Below are positions 52,775-62,166 of a stretch of 64,000 nucleotides of DNA, piece after piece. The notes under the pieces are model-generated. The model saw only the letters and a list, made by a program, of their open reading frames with translations. It was not told where the DNA came from and made no database searches. The first letter of the stretch is position 1; every line of letters begins with the position of its first letter. Made by a program: the position numbers and the translations under genes. The stretch comes from Candidatus Melainabacteria bacterium. GTDB lineage: Bacteria > Cyanobacteriota > Vampirovibrionia > Obscuribacterales > Obscuribacteraceae. The stretch is taken from the NCBI GenBank assembly GCA_003151275.1, contig PLXC01000063.1, forward strand, positions 69,461-133,460. The letters are read 5' to 3'.

Positions 52775-55700
52775 CTATTTCGCCGCAATTTCTACATGCA
52801 AGCCGTCCACCCATTGTTTTTGTTCGTCCGTGTAATAGAGGTAAGCGCGACTGGCGGGGCCTGTGTATGTGCCAGGAACTGCAGCAATCAGACTAAGCGG
52901 AACCTGCACCTTCGCGTCGCCTGGTAGGGTGCGCCAGTAGAGGACGACTTCGCGACCGAGCACTTCGTAAGCGTCAATCGTTCCCTTTTTAACCAGTTCT
53001 TTTAATTGGTCATGGCGAGGTTCCAAGCCACCAGGCAGCCCAATGATTGCCACCGGATTCGGTATCACATCTTTGGTCTTATTGATCACGGTAACGTTCG
53101 CCTCTGTCGACGCTCCTTCCATGACTTTGTCTTGCGCCATCTTCGCGGTTAAGTCGAGCTTGCAGTCACTGGCACTAGCAGGAGTGATGGCGTTGTACTT
53201 GACCGCCAGTGAATAGGGCATGGGCCCGCCTCCGTCCATTTTTAGTTCAAGTTTGTGGTTGCCGGCGGTGAGTAGTTCGCTTGCATCCGGAAGTTTGATT
53301 GCACCTTGAGTAGATTTGTCGAAGGCAACCCAGTCTCCCACAGACTGTCCGTCCACGTACAACTGCACCTTGCCCGGTGCCTTCGGACGTGCTCGCTGTT
53401 TGTCGTATGTGACAATAGAGCGCAGGGCGAGCACGGTAGCTTGAGTGGATCCATAGCGTCCGTCCTTGCATGAGTCAGCCAGGAACTTGATGCTTTTCTC
53501 GACGCTGCCCGCATAGGCAGGATCGCGCAGCCAAGCTAGAGTAGCGAAGGCAGTGCCCTCAACTTCTAGCGAATCGCCACCGCTGCCCACGATGGAACTC
53601 GTGACTCCGTCTACACTACCATCTGCTTTCTGCTTCGTTACCAGCCTATCCATCAGCTTCTTCGCGTCAGCCTTGTTGCCGGCAAGTTGCAAAGCGTTGG
53701 CTGCCAAAGCGACCACGTAATAGTTCTGACTGACTCCGGCAGCGGTCTTGAGCGAATCCAATTCGGGCTTGAGATCGGCTGCGGATTGTCCGGATTCCAG
53801 AAGCGCCCACAGGATGTAAGCATTTGAGCAGTCTTTGTCCTCAATCCAGCTGTGCAGCGCCCGGCGCTTGCGAGTGAAGCCACCCTGGCCATCTTTCTGT
53901 TTGAGCAGCCAGGAGCGAGTGGTGGTGAGCATATTTTGATCGACATCGCGCACTTGAGCCATGTCGGTAAAATGAAGCAGACCAAAAGCTGTTAACGCCT
54001 CGTGCCCTGGATCCTGTCCGAACCATTCGTAACCCCTATCCGGACACCAGAATCCGACCAACTTCTTGTAACCGACGTCTAGCTTCTCACGCGCTGTCTC
54101 AACCAACTTCGGGTCAACTCCTGCGTGCGAAAGAAAGTACTGTTGAGCCATTGTCAGCGGATAGCTGGTTGAAGAGGTCTGCTCGAAGCATCCGTTTGGA
54201 TCCTGAATCATGCGCTGGAGCGCTTCTGTCAGATTCGCCAATGGCGTCGGATATACAGCAGTATTCGAGATCATGCTCTGTGGCACCACACCCTCAGGAA
54301 TGGTGATGGTCTGCACAACCGGCTTTCCTGGTTCGATGATGCCACCGAAAGCTGACTCAATCGGAAAACCCTTCGGCTTAACAGAGAGTGTTCGACTGAC
54401 TTTATCTTCGTAAAGTCCAGCCTTGGCATTGAGAACGAAGTCTTTTTGCCCGTTGCCGAAGCCCACGTCAATTGGTTGAATCCAGCGTACTCGGTCATTT
54501 GCATTTATGACTGCGCTGCCTTGGAGCAACTTTTGCACTTTGAAGTCACCATTCAGATCGATCTTCAGAAATGGATCGGCAAGACTGCCGATGGTGGCAT
54601 TAATGAGGGCAATAGGGAGGAGAATGCGATCGCCCGCCGTTACCTCCAGTGGTAATTTCGCCTCGGCGTAGAACGGCTGGACAGCCTCGACTCCAACATT
54701 CCCTGTTCCAACTGCGCCGTTGCTCGCAAAGGCATCGGCAAAGACGCGGAAAGTGGTGACACTGTCGTTCAGTCCGAAACTTACTGTTGCTTCGCCGGTC
54801 GTTGGATCAGTTTTGACCCCGGTATTCCAATACAACGTTTCAGCGAAATCTACTCGGTCTGTAGCCTTTCGGTCTTTTCGCACCTGGTGCGCAAATTCGC
54901 GAACCATCACCAAGTTGTTGAGAGAAGATTGGAGTCTAGAAATAGGGGCGAACATGGCGCGATTCATCGACGACAATTGTGCCACCTTAGCAATTCGTCC
55001 ACGCACGTCGTCTTCGCCATCCGCTATCGGTGATCCTTCCGGCATTTTCAGACTATCCTTTTGATGTCGTTCTGCTCGACCAGCTGTGTGATGACGCTCG
55101 TCAAGAACCATTGGTTCAACTTGGAACATGTTGGCATCACGAGGGCCTTGTACACGACCGTTTGCCTCTGGTCGCGATAGGTCTTGCTGCACTCCTTTCT
55201 TGAAATTGCCTCGCACCATATGTGGAGCGCCGAACGCTGCTACGAACTCTGGTTCCTCTCCGATCATCTGAGGAGCAGCCGCATCAAACGCTAACGCGAG
55301 AGCAGGTGGCGGTGGCACCATTTGCATGCCGCCTTTAAGCACGTCTATGCGACCCATGTCGGCCATCCCCATTGCAGCACCTGCCCATGCTCCGCGGCCG
55401 ACACCCATTCCCCATCCGTTCCTTGCAACTGACTGCGGATAGTGGCGCGTTTGAATTTTCAGTGCCACCACCCGTTGCGCATCCTCGCCGTTAGTTTCAA
55501 TAAACTTGGCTAGCTGCATCAATGAGAATCGGCGCCAACCTTGCGTGCCAAGCAGCAAGTCGGTAGCCAACGGAGCTTTAGGATTCTTCGGATCGAGATA
55601 CACGTGAGCGTCCGCCAGATCCTTCACCTCTGGCTCCAGAAACACCATCACCGGAAGGTGTGGTGCCTGTTCACGCTTCTCCACCATTTCGAGCACGCTG

Positions 55701-57178
55701 TCGTCAGTAACCGTCAGTCCCACCACGGTCGAAACCGGCTTACCGTCGCCATCTGTAGCTTTGATCGTTAGTTTCGTAGTATCTCCGGGGACATAAGACT
55801 TCTGTCCGGGAGTTATGCTGACATTGAGAGACTTAGCTGGCTCGCGGAAGACCAGTCGCTCAGCCAACGGCACTCCATTCTTATCCCAAACTGTCACAGT
55901 CAAAACGCCGTCGACATCTGATGGCACGTCGAACGAGACAGGACTTAACCTGCCTTTTTTGTCCGCGCTAATGTTGCGGGATCCCAATTGTACTTCGCGT
56001 TTCGCAAGTGTCACTTGGAAGTGCTTGTCTGTACATCCCACTTGCACCGATACGGGCTGGTCCCTCTTGAAGACGTCTTTATCAGAATGAATCAGTGCGC
56101 CTTCAGGCTTGATCTTCGGCAGCGGGTAGGTCGTCTTAATTCCTGCTGGTTCCGAAATAGTCAGGAAGTACTCTCTATTTGCCTCTGGAGTAAACTCGAA
56201 CCGGCCGCGTCCTTCGTGCTCAGTACGGAAGTCTGCGACCGCTTCTGATTGCGAGGCTTTCTTCGACATCAGTTTTCCAACCAGATCAGCCGGTTTGCCG
56301 TTAGGTTGGTTGGCCTGAATGTACACACGGTTCTTGTAACCTGCGACCAACTCGCCGCCTTCAGGAAACATCTTTAGATCCACAGTCTGAAGCAGAATTG
56401 GGATAGTTTTCGAAGCCGTTTCAACAACACCACCATCTTCGATCACCAGGGCAAGCGTGCCTTCGCCGCGAAGAATCTCACTAGGCAGATCAAAACTGAC
56501 GGAGCACAGCCCTTTCGCGTCGACTTTGCCGACACCACCTTTCAGTTCGACACCGTCTACGCGAGGCATGACCGTCACTTTTGCGCCTTCAGGAATGCCA
56601 CCCTCCGCGCGCTTAACATCCAAAGTGGCTTGGACCTTGTCGCCAGGACCATAGCCGTCACGCAGGAAGGTGATCTGCGACTTTAGGCGAGGGGCACGAT
56701 AAGCGCGAATGTCGAATTTGCGCACGGCGGGCGTGTAACCGTCATTGGGATACTTTACGTGGATTGTGTATTCGCCACCCGCCTGGCCTTGCGGAACTGC
56801 CCATGCAAAACCCCAAACACTATTTTGAGCAGAAACACCGCCGCCAGCGACAGTGTCTCCCTTCGGTCCTTTGATTTCGATGGTCGCATAGGCGCTCTGT
56901 CCGTCAGGCAATGGCTTGTGGTTCACAGCATTCAACAGAACTCCGCGAACATAGACCTTCTCAGTTGCGCGGTAAATCGGCTTGTCTGTGCTGACGAATG
57001 TCAGGCAGCGTTCTGCACCGCCCAGAACTTCCGTAGTAGCCCTCTCCGAGTGCGGAGCATCTCCCTTGGGTGGAGAACCCTTGATCAGTGAGTTAGCCAG
57101 CGTACGTCCGATCAAAACGGCCAAGCAAGCCGCCAGCGCAAGTCCAATCAAACAGAGGCGAATCCAAAAACGAGACAT
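52775..57178 (-). CDS. Bacterial alpha-2-macroglobulin with CxEQ thioester
   Basis: 1467 residues. One N-terminal hydrophobic helix (LCLIGLALAACLAVLIG) anchors it; an LAAC step could serve as a lipobox, but the hydrophobic run continues past it. MG-type beta domains follow: VSTDKPIYRATEKVYVRG is the MG2 signature. A Gly/Met/Pro-rich insertion (about residues 590-650) lies in the bait-like region. A2M family motifs include DRVDFAETLYWNTGVKTD, the thioester Cys997 in GCFEQT and the alpha-toroid with FTRKRRALHSW. Bacterial A2Ms trap attacking proteases in the envelope. The usual PBP1C partner gene is absent. ATG after AAGGAG. Confidence 0.95.
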   Translation of the reverse strand: MSRFWIRLCLIGLALAACLAVLIGRTLANSLIKGSPPKGDAPHSERATTEVLGGAERCLTFVSTDKPIYRATEKVYVRGVLLNAVNHKPLPDGQSAYATIEIKGPKGDTVAGGGVSAQNSVWGFAWAVPQGQAGGEYTIHVKYPNDGYTPAVRKFDIRAYRAPRLKSQITFLRDGYGPGDKVQATLDVKRAEGGIPEGAKVTVMPRVDGVELKGGVGKVDAKGLCSVSFDLPSEILRGEGTLALVIEDGGVVETASKTIPILLQTVDLKMFPEGGELVAGYKNRVYIQANQPNGKPADLVGKLMSKKASQSEAVADFRTEHEGRGRFEFTPEANREYFLTISEPAGIKTTYPLPKIKPEGALIHSDKDVFKRDQPVSVQVGCTDKHFQVTLAKREVQLGSRNISADKKGRLSPVSFDVPSDVDGVLTVTVWDKNGVPLAERLVFREPAKSLNVSITPGQKSYVPGDTTKLTIKATDGDGKPVSTVVGLTVTDDSVLEMVEKREQAPHLPVMVFLEPEVKDLADAHVYLDPKNPKAPLATDLLLGTQGWRRFSLMQLAKFIETNGEDAQRVVALKIQTRHYPQSVARNGWGMGVGRGAWAGAAMGMADMGRIDVLKGGMQMVPPPPALALAFDAAAPQMIGEEPEFVAAFGAPHMVRGNFKKGVQQDLSRPEANGRVQGPRDANMFQVEPMVLDERHHTAGRAERHQKDSLKMPEGSPIADGEDDVRGRIAKVAQLSSMNRAMFAPISRLQSSLNNLVMVREFAHQVRKDRKATDRVDFAETLYWNTGVKTDPTTGEATVSFGLNDSVTTFRVFADAFASNGAVGTGNVGVEAVQPFYAEAKLPLEVTAGDRILLPIALINATIGSLADPFLKIDLNGDFKVQKLLQGSAVINANDRVRWIQPIDVGFGNGQKDFVLNAKAGLYEDKVSRTLSVKPKGFPIESAFGGIIEPGKPVVQTITIPEGVVPQSMISNTAVYPTPLANLTEALQRMIQDPNGCFEQTSSTSYPLTMAQQYFLSHAGVDPKLVETAREKLDVGYKKLVGFWCPDRGYEWFGQDPGHEALTAFGLLHFTDMAQVRDVDQNMLTTTRSWLLKQKDGQGGFTRKRRALHSWIEDKDCSNAYILWALLESGQSAADLKPELDSLKTAAGVSQNYYVVALAANALQLAGNKADAKKLMDRLVTKQKADGSVDGVTSSIVGSGGDSLEVEGTAFATLAWLRDPAYAGSVEKSIKFLADSCKDGRYGSTQATVLALRSIVTYDKQRARPKAPGKVQLYVDGQSVGDWVAFDKSTQGAIKLPDASELLTAGNHKLELKMDGGGPMPYSLAVKYNAITPASASDCKLDLTAKMAQDKVMEGASTEANVTVINKTKDVIPNPVAIIGLPGGLEPRHDQLKELVKKGTIDAYEVLGREVVLYWRTLPGDAKVQVPLSLIAAVPGTYTGPASRAYLYYTDEQKQWVDGLHVEIAAK

Positions 57179-57557
57179 CTTCTATACTCCTTGACTAGGA
57201 TGAACTTGGATGGCGACCACCAGTTCTTTCCAACTTAGCGCGCATGCAGTCAAAATAAACTGCGGTATTTACTAGTTTTGATTCAGGAGCAAATCGTCCC
57301 ACACTTCTAAATCGTGGCCAGCTCTTGCCGGACACTTTAATCGACAATTTTATGAAAAATTTGGAGTATTGAATTTTTAGAGGCTATCCCAACCACGAAA
57401 TTAGCCTACTAGTCAGTCACCATATATAGTGGCACAACTATTATAGTAATCATAATAGTGGATCAACAGACGCCCAATGTCGCGGCTTTGCAAACCTGTT
57501 CGGATCGGCGCGACTGGAGTAAAATCCTCTCTGTATCCATTCCTGGGAAAGACTGCG
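57179..57557. other. Intergenic region upstream of the macroglobulin gene, with a perfect inverted repeat
   Basis: No gene seen in 379 bp. ACTATTAT (57437-57444), AGTAATC, ATAATAGT (57452-57459) is a perfect 8-bp AT-rich inverted repeat, operator-like in size. It is about 260 bp from the macroglobulin start and 100 bp from the next plus-strand frame, so which gene it might serve is open. Confidence 0.5.
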
Positions 57558-57966
57558 ATGGCAAGCACTATTTCGCTACCTGATAATGACGCCGTGAGTG
57601 AGCTGCTGGCCAAGCAGTTTGTCGATTTTTGTTACGTGTCTTCTGCGTCAGGGTAACGACAGTCACAACCTAATAAGTTCTGTGGGCAGCTTGCTTGCAT
57701 ATGAGAAGTCGAACGATGTACTCAGAGGGTACGAGGTAGACAAGGCGGAATTGGGCAAAGTCTCCGACAAGATCCAGCCACCAGCGATTACCGGCAGTTC
57801 TCAGCACGGCTGGAAACTTTCCGCTGTGACGATTCATGGATGGATGCATCAGAAGAACTTTCTCAGCGCGATTGAATTCAGGATCAGCCCTAACTTCGAA
57901 ATCGCGCACTCACAAACTGAGCTCAGCAAAAGGATATTCAGTGCGATGCCTGCGGTAATGTATTAG
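57558..57966 (+). pseudogene. Frameshifted small gene
   Basis: An ATG with GGGAAAG upstream opens MASTISLPDNDAVSELLAK then QFVDFCYVSSASG and a stop. The +1 frame then stays open from about 57598 to 57966 with NDSHNLISSVGSLLAYEKSN, VDKAELGKVSDKIQPP, HGWKLSAVTIHGWMHQ and a C-terminal AMPAVMY. Joined, they would make about 135 residues. A single-base indel near 57650 would explain it. No family recognised. A genuine second-frame start (GTG 57598) cannot be excluded. Confidence 0.4.
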
Positions 57967-57987
57967 TCGCAATCGACGGGGAGACTA

Positions 57988-58434
57988 CTACTCTGCCACC
58001 ACTAAAACCCTAATGCGTTTATCTGCTTTTGGCTCATAAGCGAAACTTACTCCTTCACCGTCTTTCGAAAATGATGGCGGAATTGGCTTCATTGGCTCGC
58101 TGCTTTTTACTGCTGCGATCATAGCGTTTTCGACTTCAACAAATTTCTTTTCCGGAATAGTTATTTCGGCTCGATCCGCGGCATTTTTTCGTAAGGGCTT
58201 GATTTTGGTGGCATGCCCATCCTTTGTTAGATGAAAGAGGACAATTGCTCTGAGTTTGCCTACTTTCTTCTCATCGAAATCTTTCGGTAACTTCAGTTCT
58301 ATTGCTAGCTTTGCTTCTTCTTGCTGGCACCATTTGCGATCCTCATCGGGAGAAGGCTGGGCGAAGGAAGACGTCGTATTCGCATTACAAATTAACAGAA
58401 CCACGAGTGCGAGACCGAAAGTTTTGGTTTTCAA
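57988..58434 (-). CDS. Secreted TonB-C-like small protein
   Basis: 148 residues from a TTG with AGGAG 7 nt upstream; the TTG overlaps the stop of the preceding gene (TTGA). Signal peptide (LALVVLLICNANTTSSFAQ). The mature domain has the beta-alpha-beta pattern of TonB C-terminal-like proteins: GKLRAIVLFHLTKDGHATKIKPL, then FVEVENAMIAAVKSSEPMKPIPP and VSFAYEPKADKRIRVLVV. It is probably a periplasmic protein in an operon with the peptidase-like gene upstream. Confidence 0.75.
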   Translation of the reverse strand: MKTKTFGLALVVLLICNANTTSSFAQPSPDEDRKWCQQEEAKLAIELKLPKDFDEKKVGKLRAIVLFHLTKDGHATKIKPLRKNAADRAEITIPEKKFVEVENAMIAAVKSSEPMKPIPPSFSKDGEGVSFAYEPKADKRIRVLVVAE

Positions 58435-58742
58435 TGCTTGCTCCTGAAAACATAAGAGGGTGGACCATAGTTACCGCTACCAGTGTACCAATCTAAACTG
58501 TAACGCGCATAACCGTTTGAGTGCCCGAGCTTGCCGTTTTCGCGAACGCCAGCGGTCAGAATGTTACCGCGTTTGTCAAAAGTTTCTTCGACTATACCGA
58601 TGTGCTCGACGCCATTTTTATACCAAGCAATGACGTCGCCATTCTGCGGTACATATTTCTTGTGAAACTCTTCGTTGGTTTCGCCGTTAAATTTATACGC
58701 AACATCAAAATGAGTTTTGTCTTTGAGCATAGCGTTCATCAT
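58431..58742 (-). CDS. CHAP/NlpC-like peptidase fragment (catalytic Cys upstream of the only start)
   Basis: 103 residues from ATG 58742 with GDVIAWYKNGVEHIGIVEE, the His-containing strand typical of CHAP/NlpC-P60 amidases, and a Tyr-rich end. The frame is open further upstream (HSGQRVLCTGSATAHEMMN) to a TGA near 58810 and would supply the catalytic Cys, but no ATG, GTG or TTG lies there. The gene has therefore probably lost its 5' end. Overlaps the TonB-C-like gene. Confidence 0.55.
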   Translation of the reverse strand: MMNAMLKDKTHFDVAYKFNGETNEEFHKKYVPQNGDVIAWYKNGVEHIGIVEETFDKRGNILTAGVRENGKLGHSNGYARYSLDWYTGSGNYGPPSYVFRSKH

Positions 58743-58932
58743 TTCGTGGGCGGTCGCGGAACCGGTGCAAAGTACTCTTTGACCGGAGTGTCTTCGCTGT
58801 CCAGATAAGTTTCAAAATGGCCGATGGGCTAAAGTATATCGGGAAGTTGCACTTCCTTTCTTAGTGCGCGATGTGTGTAGCATAATATCAATGCAAAACA
58901 ATGCGGACTTGTGAAGTGGTTCTTGGAGCAGA

Positions 58933-59232
58933 ATGAGATTATTAAATACAACATTCACATTAGCGTTAGGACTTTCAGTGTTCGCAATTCAAGGAGGATT
59001 CAGCGCAGATAAGCACAATACTGTGGACAAGAAGAGCGGCCCGCAAAGTCTAAATGCTTTGCAAGGAAAAAGTATGGCGAATATGGCAAAGGTCACGGGA
59101 ATTGGCGGCGTGTTCTTCAAATCAAAGAAGGATCAAAAAGCATTATCTGAGTGGTACAGCAAGAATTTGGGAATTCCCCTGGAACCATGGGGTGGTGCCA
59201 TTCTCAAATGGAACGATGACAAAGCAGGCTAG
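58933..59232 (+). CDS. Secreted VOC/glyoxalase-like N-terminal fragment
   Basis: 99 residues. GGAG precedes the ATG. Signal peptide (FTLALGLSVFAIQGGFSA), then VTGIGGVFFKSKKDQKALSEWYSKNLGIPLEPWGGAILKW, the first beta-alpha-beta-beta unit of a VOC protein. It stops after WNDDKAG, where a normal VOC protein would need another 80-90 residues. The following bases encode the tail of an unrelated protein in another frame, so the gene is truncated by a fusion or deletion. Confidence 0.55.
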   Translation: MRLLNTTFTLALGLSVFAIQGGFSADKHNTVDKKSGPQSLNALQGKSMANMAKVTGIGGVFFKSKKDQKALSEWYSKNLGIPLEPWGGAILKWNDDKAG

Positions 59233-59435
59233 CTGTCACGGGCGAATGGCGCAATGAGCCCAAAGAGAAACCCCTGGACATCGATTACTGGTACGAGGTT
59301 TACCTTGATGGCACTGACGATGGTTACAATTCACACCACATACAGTTCCGCGCTAAGTCGAAAGACTTGTTCGAGAAGCATAAGCCTGTCTTCGACGAGC
59401 TATTGAAGGGTCTGACTTGGACACCTACGAGGTAA
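59229..59435 (+). pseudogene. Orphan C-terminal coding fragment fused after the VOC fragment
   Basis: The frame from 59229 to a TAA at 59433-59435 reads AVTGEWRNEPKEKPLDIDYW, then VYLDGTDDGYNSHHIQFRAK, then FEKHKPVFDELLKGLTWTP. This looks like a genuine C-terminus, without any start. It is one frame off the VOC fragment, and the join is near 59228. Confidence 0.5.
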
Positions 59436-59445
59436 ATCACGGGTT

Positions 59446-59599
59446 GGTAATGCTCTCCACCAAAAAGCCAAAACGCCGCAATAGTCACTATAACAATGAT
59501 GAGCAGTGAGCCCCACATGGGGACATATTTCCTGCTCGCTGGGTTATTCGATTTCTGCATTTTTTAAGCGAGACATAACATTGTATACTTGGCTGGACG
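59446..59599 (-). repeat. 154-bp direct repeat, left copy (5' fragment of the membrane-protein gene)
   Basis: Equal in length and nearly identical to 60804-60957. On the minus strand it contains the start of the small membrane protein gene (MQKSNNPASRKYVPMW to FGGEHY) and the last codons of the gene before it, then diverges at both ends. It is a duplicated, non-functional piece. Confidence 0.85.
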
Positions 59600-59743
59600 G
59601 TAATTGCGCGCTAGAATTTGGTTCTCTGGTCGTGTGCATTAAGGTGCAAATGCATGCAAATGCCGTGAAATTACACGCCGCCTTTATGCTCTTGCGCCCG
59701 AGAATAGCAGAGGCAATCGAATTTGTTCAACTAGGGAGGAGCA

Positions 59744-60433
59744 ATGAGTCTGACGCGAATCACCACCTATTTAAAAGTAGCTGCTCTTGCAGCGTTTCTC
59801 ATCTCAGCGATGCAAATTCCACCTGCGCTGGCAAGCAATTATGAACTCCGAGGCGCCATATGCAAAAACGGCGGCAATCCATCGATATCGCTGGAAAACC
59901 AGGATGGAAAGTTTATTCTCCAGTTATCGACCGGCGGCGGAAAAGGTCAGGTTGGCTTAGTTATTAATGGTCTAGAGAAAAATCCGATTACGGTTAAAGA
60001 TCTCGACAAAATTCCAATCACGGCTGTTTTCGAAATCAATGACAAAAAGGTGTTGAGGTATACCCGCACTTTAATTTTCAAAATGATAGTTAGAAACGAC
60101 GATGGCAAGTTACTCAGCCCTGCTGTTTTTTGTGATACGGATGTGAATCGGGGCGGTATTCCTTTGCGGCCACTCGGCGGGGATGTCTATTCCGCGACAT
60201 TCCCTGCCAAGATTTTAATTGATCTGGGAAAAGAGGTTCTCCGTCTTAGGCTCTCGGAGAATTCCAAAGTTGTAGGCTGCGTGATTTACCTAGATGGTGC
60301 GGCTTTTGGTTTTGATGAGACAAACAGATCCGTGGTGGTCAGCTCAATTTCTGTTGCTGGGCAAAAACTGGGTGTGAAATTGGAGAATATCCTCGGGTGT
60401 GAGGCATTTCCAAACATAATCATTATTCAATAA
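59744..60433 (+). CDS. Secreted hypothetical protein
   Basis: 229 residues with an excellent ribosome-binding site (GGGAGGAGCA ATG). Signal peptide VAALAAFLISAMQIPPALA. The mature protein is beta-rich: YELRGAICKNGGNPSISLEN, KGQVGLVINGLEKNPITVKD, ILIDLGKEVLRLRLSENSKV, VIYLDGAAFGFDETNR. It looks like one or two immunoglobulin-like or jelly-roll domains. No family recognised. It lies between the two copies of the 154-bp repeat. Confidence 0.75.
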   Translation: MSLTRITTYLKVAALAAFLISAMQIPPALASNYELRGAICKNGGNPSISLENQDGKFILQLSTGGGKGQVGLVINGLEKNPITVKDLDKIPITAVFEINDKKVLRYTRTLIFKMIVRNDDGKLLSPAVFCDTDVNRGGIPLRPLGGDVYSATFPAKILIDLGKEVLRLRLSENSKVVGCVIYLDGAAFGFDETNRSVVVSSISVAGQKLGVKLENILGCEAFPNIIIIQ

Positions 60434-60630
60434 GGCACCCAGCTTCAAACACAAACGCATCTAAAAACCGGGGCTTAAAACGGGCTTCTAGCGGGTCTAG
60501 ATATCAAGCGCCCTCCGCCTGACAGCCCCCTGGATGTACTTAGCAGCGACGATGGCGAAGGAACCATCACTTGTTTAGATGACGTCACTCACAACATTCG
60601 CAAGAAGCGGCGAGTGATACGGCTCCGTTA

Positions 60631-60918
60631 TTAATCTGATTTGATGCGCCAATTCCAAGCAATAAGTGCAGTGCTTGAAACTACTAAACCAATGAAAGCT
60701 CCACAGGCTCCGGATTCAATGAATAATCCGACCCAACTAAGCGGATTTGTTTCATCCTCTTGGTGGTGAAACAGTTCGTAGTCAATCTCCGATTTGTGCG
60801 CCAGGTAATGCTCTCCACCAAAAAGCCAAAACGCCGCAATAGTAACTATAACAATGATGAGCAGTGAGCCCCACATAGGGACATATTTTCTGCTCGCTGG
60901 GTTATTCGATTTCTGCAT
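60631..60918 (-). CDS. Small two-helix membrane protein
   Basis: 95 residues. Transmembrane helices at about 15-34 (GSLLIIVIVTIAAFWLFG) and 67-86 (LFIESGACGAFIGLVVSSTALIAW), with a charged acidic loop between (HQEDETN). The start lies inside the end of the preceding gene (17-bp overlap), so the two are coupled. A truncated copy of its 5' part is found at 59446. Function unknown. Confidence 0.7.
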   Translation of the reverse strand: MQKSNNPASRKYVPMWGSLLIIVIVTIAAFWLFGGEHYLAHKSEIDYELFHHQEDETNPLSWVGLFIESGACGAFIGLVVSSTALIAWNWRIKSD

Positions 60919-60957
60919 TTTTTAAGCGAGACATAACATTGTGTACTTGGCTGGACG
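60804..60957 (-). repeat. 154-bp direct repeat, right (source) copy
   Basis: This copy lies within intact genes: the 5' part of the membrane protein at 60631-60918 and the 3' end of the gene at 60902. It is therefore likely the source of the left copy at 59446-59599. Confidence 0.85.
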
Positions 60958-62008
60958 TAGAAATTATCTCAGGTCGGTTGGCATAATATTCTTTCTTTTG
61001 GTCATGGTGAAAAGCGGCTGAAATTTTAACATCAAGCTGATACAGAGTTTTGTAGTCCTTCCCGGTATGTCCATGTGAATAAGAGTAAACGTCGGGATTG
61101 TAGGCGTAGGCGATTTGTTCAGGAGAAGGATTTCTGATTCCATGATTATGCATGTCTTCGACAATTGATGCTGTTTTTGCCGCAATAATCATTGGAGCAC
61201 ATTCTGGGTCCAGGAGTGCGGCCATCTCATGACCTGGTCCGGTGTAGCCTTTGCTTTCCAGGAATTTTTTGAACTGGGGGTACTTTTCTTCAAATTCGCG
61301 CACACCCTTTGGCGAAATTTGCGATATTCCCAAAGTAGCCTGGTCAGCCGGTCTCATAGGTAGCGAAGTAACTTTGCCAGTGGCTGCGTCCAGGTCGTCT
61401 TTGAGATCAAACCGATTATAATTTGCTATTTCATTCCGAGTGTAAGCCTGCATGATATCTGTGGAAACTTTGTTCAGCTGCGGGAAAGCGGCTTTGGCGT
61501 CGTCCCAAGCTCTTGGATTTGCACCGGTGGTCCTAGCCATAATTTCATTTTCTCTGTCCGCTAACGGACGATCTTTTATCCATGGTTTGGCCAGTTCTGC
61601 CGCCGCCCGAGCCAATGCTGTAAAAGTTTCCGGGGTCATACCAAGTTGTTCAGGACTCGGAACCAATGTAGGCATACTCGGTATATCGATAGACTGTGCA
61701 ACTTTATCCTTCCCCTGTGCGGCTTTAAGTGAATTCAAAAGGTTATCACCATCAGGCAGCACACCGTGTATGACCAGCTCCCGGTCCTTTGCCGAAGTAG
61801 GTCCGACAGTATCACGTGCTATGACACCAGCGGCTTTAGTCGATGAAGAAAATTCCATAGACGGAAGCTGGGCAATCTGACTTTGTTCGGCACGGTTCAG
61901 CGCTTGGATGTTGTCCCTGGTCCAAAGATTTTGCACTTCAAACTTAGGCAAAGCCGGGCTTATAGCCCTACTGCTCTCGCTGTGCTCTGCTCTAAGTTCA
62001 CCTGCCAT
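60902..62008 (-). CDS. Putative lysozyme/transglycosylase-fold protein
   Basis: About 368 residues from ATG 62008 (AGGA upstream); a TTG at 62059 would add 17. The first 150 residues are Ser/Gln-rich without a signal peptide. The C-terminal half is ordered and has TLGISQISPKGV, HEMAALLDPECAPMIIAAKT, SPEQIAYAYNPDVYSYSHG, a pattern reminiscent of lytic transglycosylases (GxxQI and AYN motifs). The catalytic Glu cannot be assigned with certainty. Coupled to the membrane protein that follows. The possible substrate is peptidoglycan; this is inference. Confidence 0.6.
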   Translation of the reverse strand: MAGELRAEHSESSRAISPALPKFEVQNLWTRDNIQALNRAEQSQIAQLPSMEFSSSTKAAGVIARDTVGPTSAKDRELVIHGVLPDGDNLLNSLKAAQGKDKVAQSIDIPSMPTLVPSPEQLGMTPETFTALARAAAELAKPWIKDRPLADRENEIMARTTGANPRAWDDAKAAFPQLNKVSTDIMQAYTRNEIANYNRFDLKDDLDAATGKVTSLPMRPADQATLGISQISPKGVREFEEKYPQFKKFLESKGYTGPGHEMAALLDPECAPMIIAAKTASIVEDMHNHGIRNPSPEQIAYAYNPDVYSYSHGHTGKDYKTLYQLDVKISAAFHHDQKKEYYANRPEIISTSSQVHNVMSRLKNAEIE

Positions 62009-62166
62009 GTTTAGTAAATCCTGAGTGGTGATTTGAAGGTTACAGAATAGTTCTGGCAAAGCTTTGGCTTTTTCTTCATGACTAAGCGCACTGTCATTCT
62101 TGCAAATTGTTTTATCTGTGCAGGGTGCTGCGTAAACCTGGCTGGAGCAGCGTCGAGTTTGTTAAT

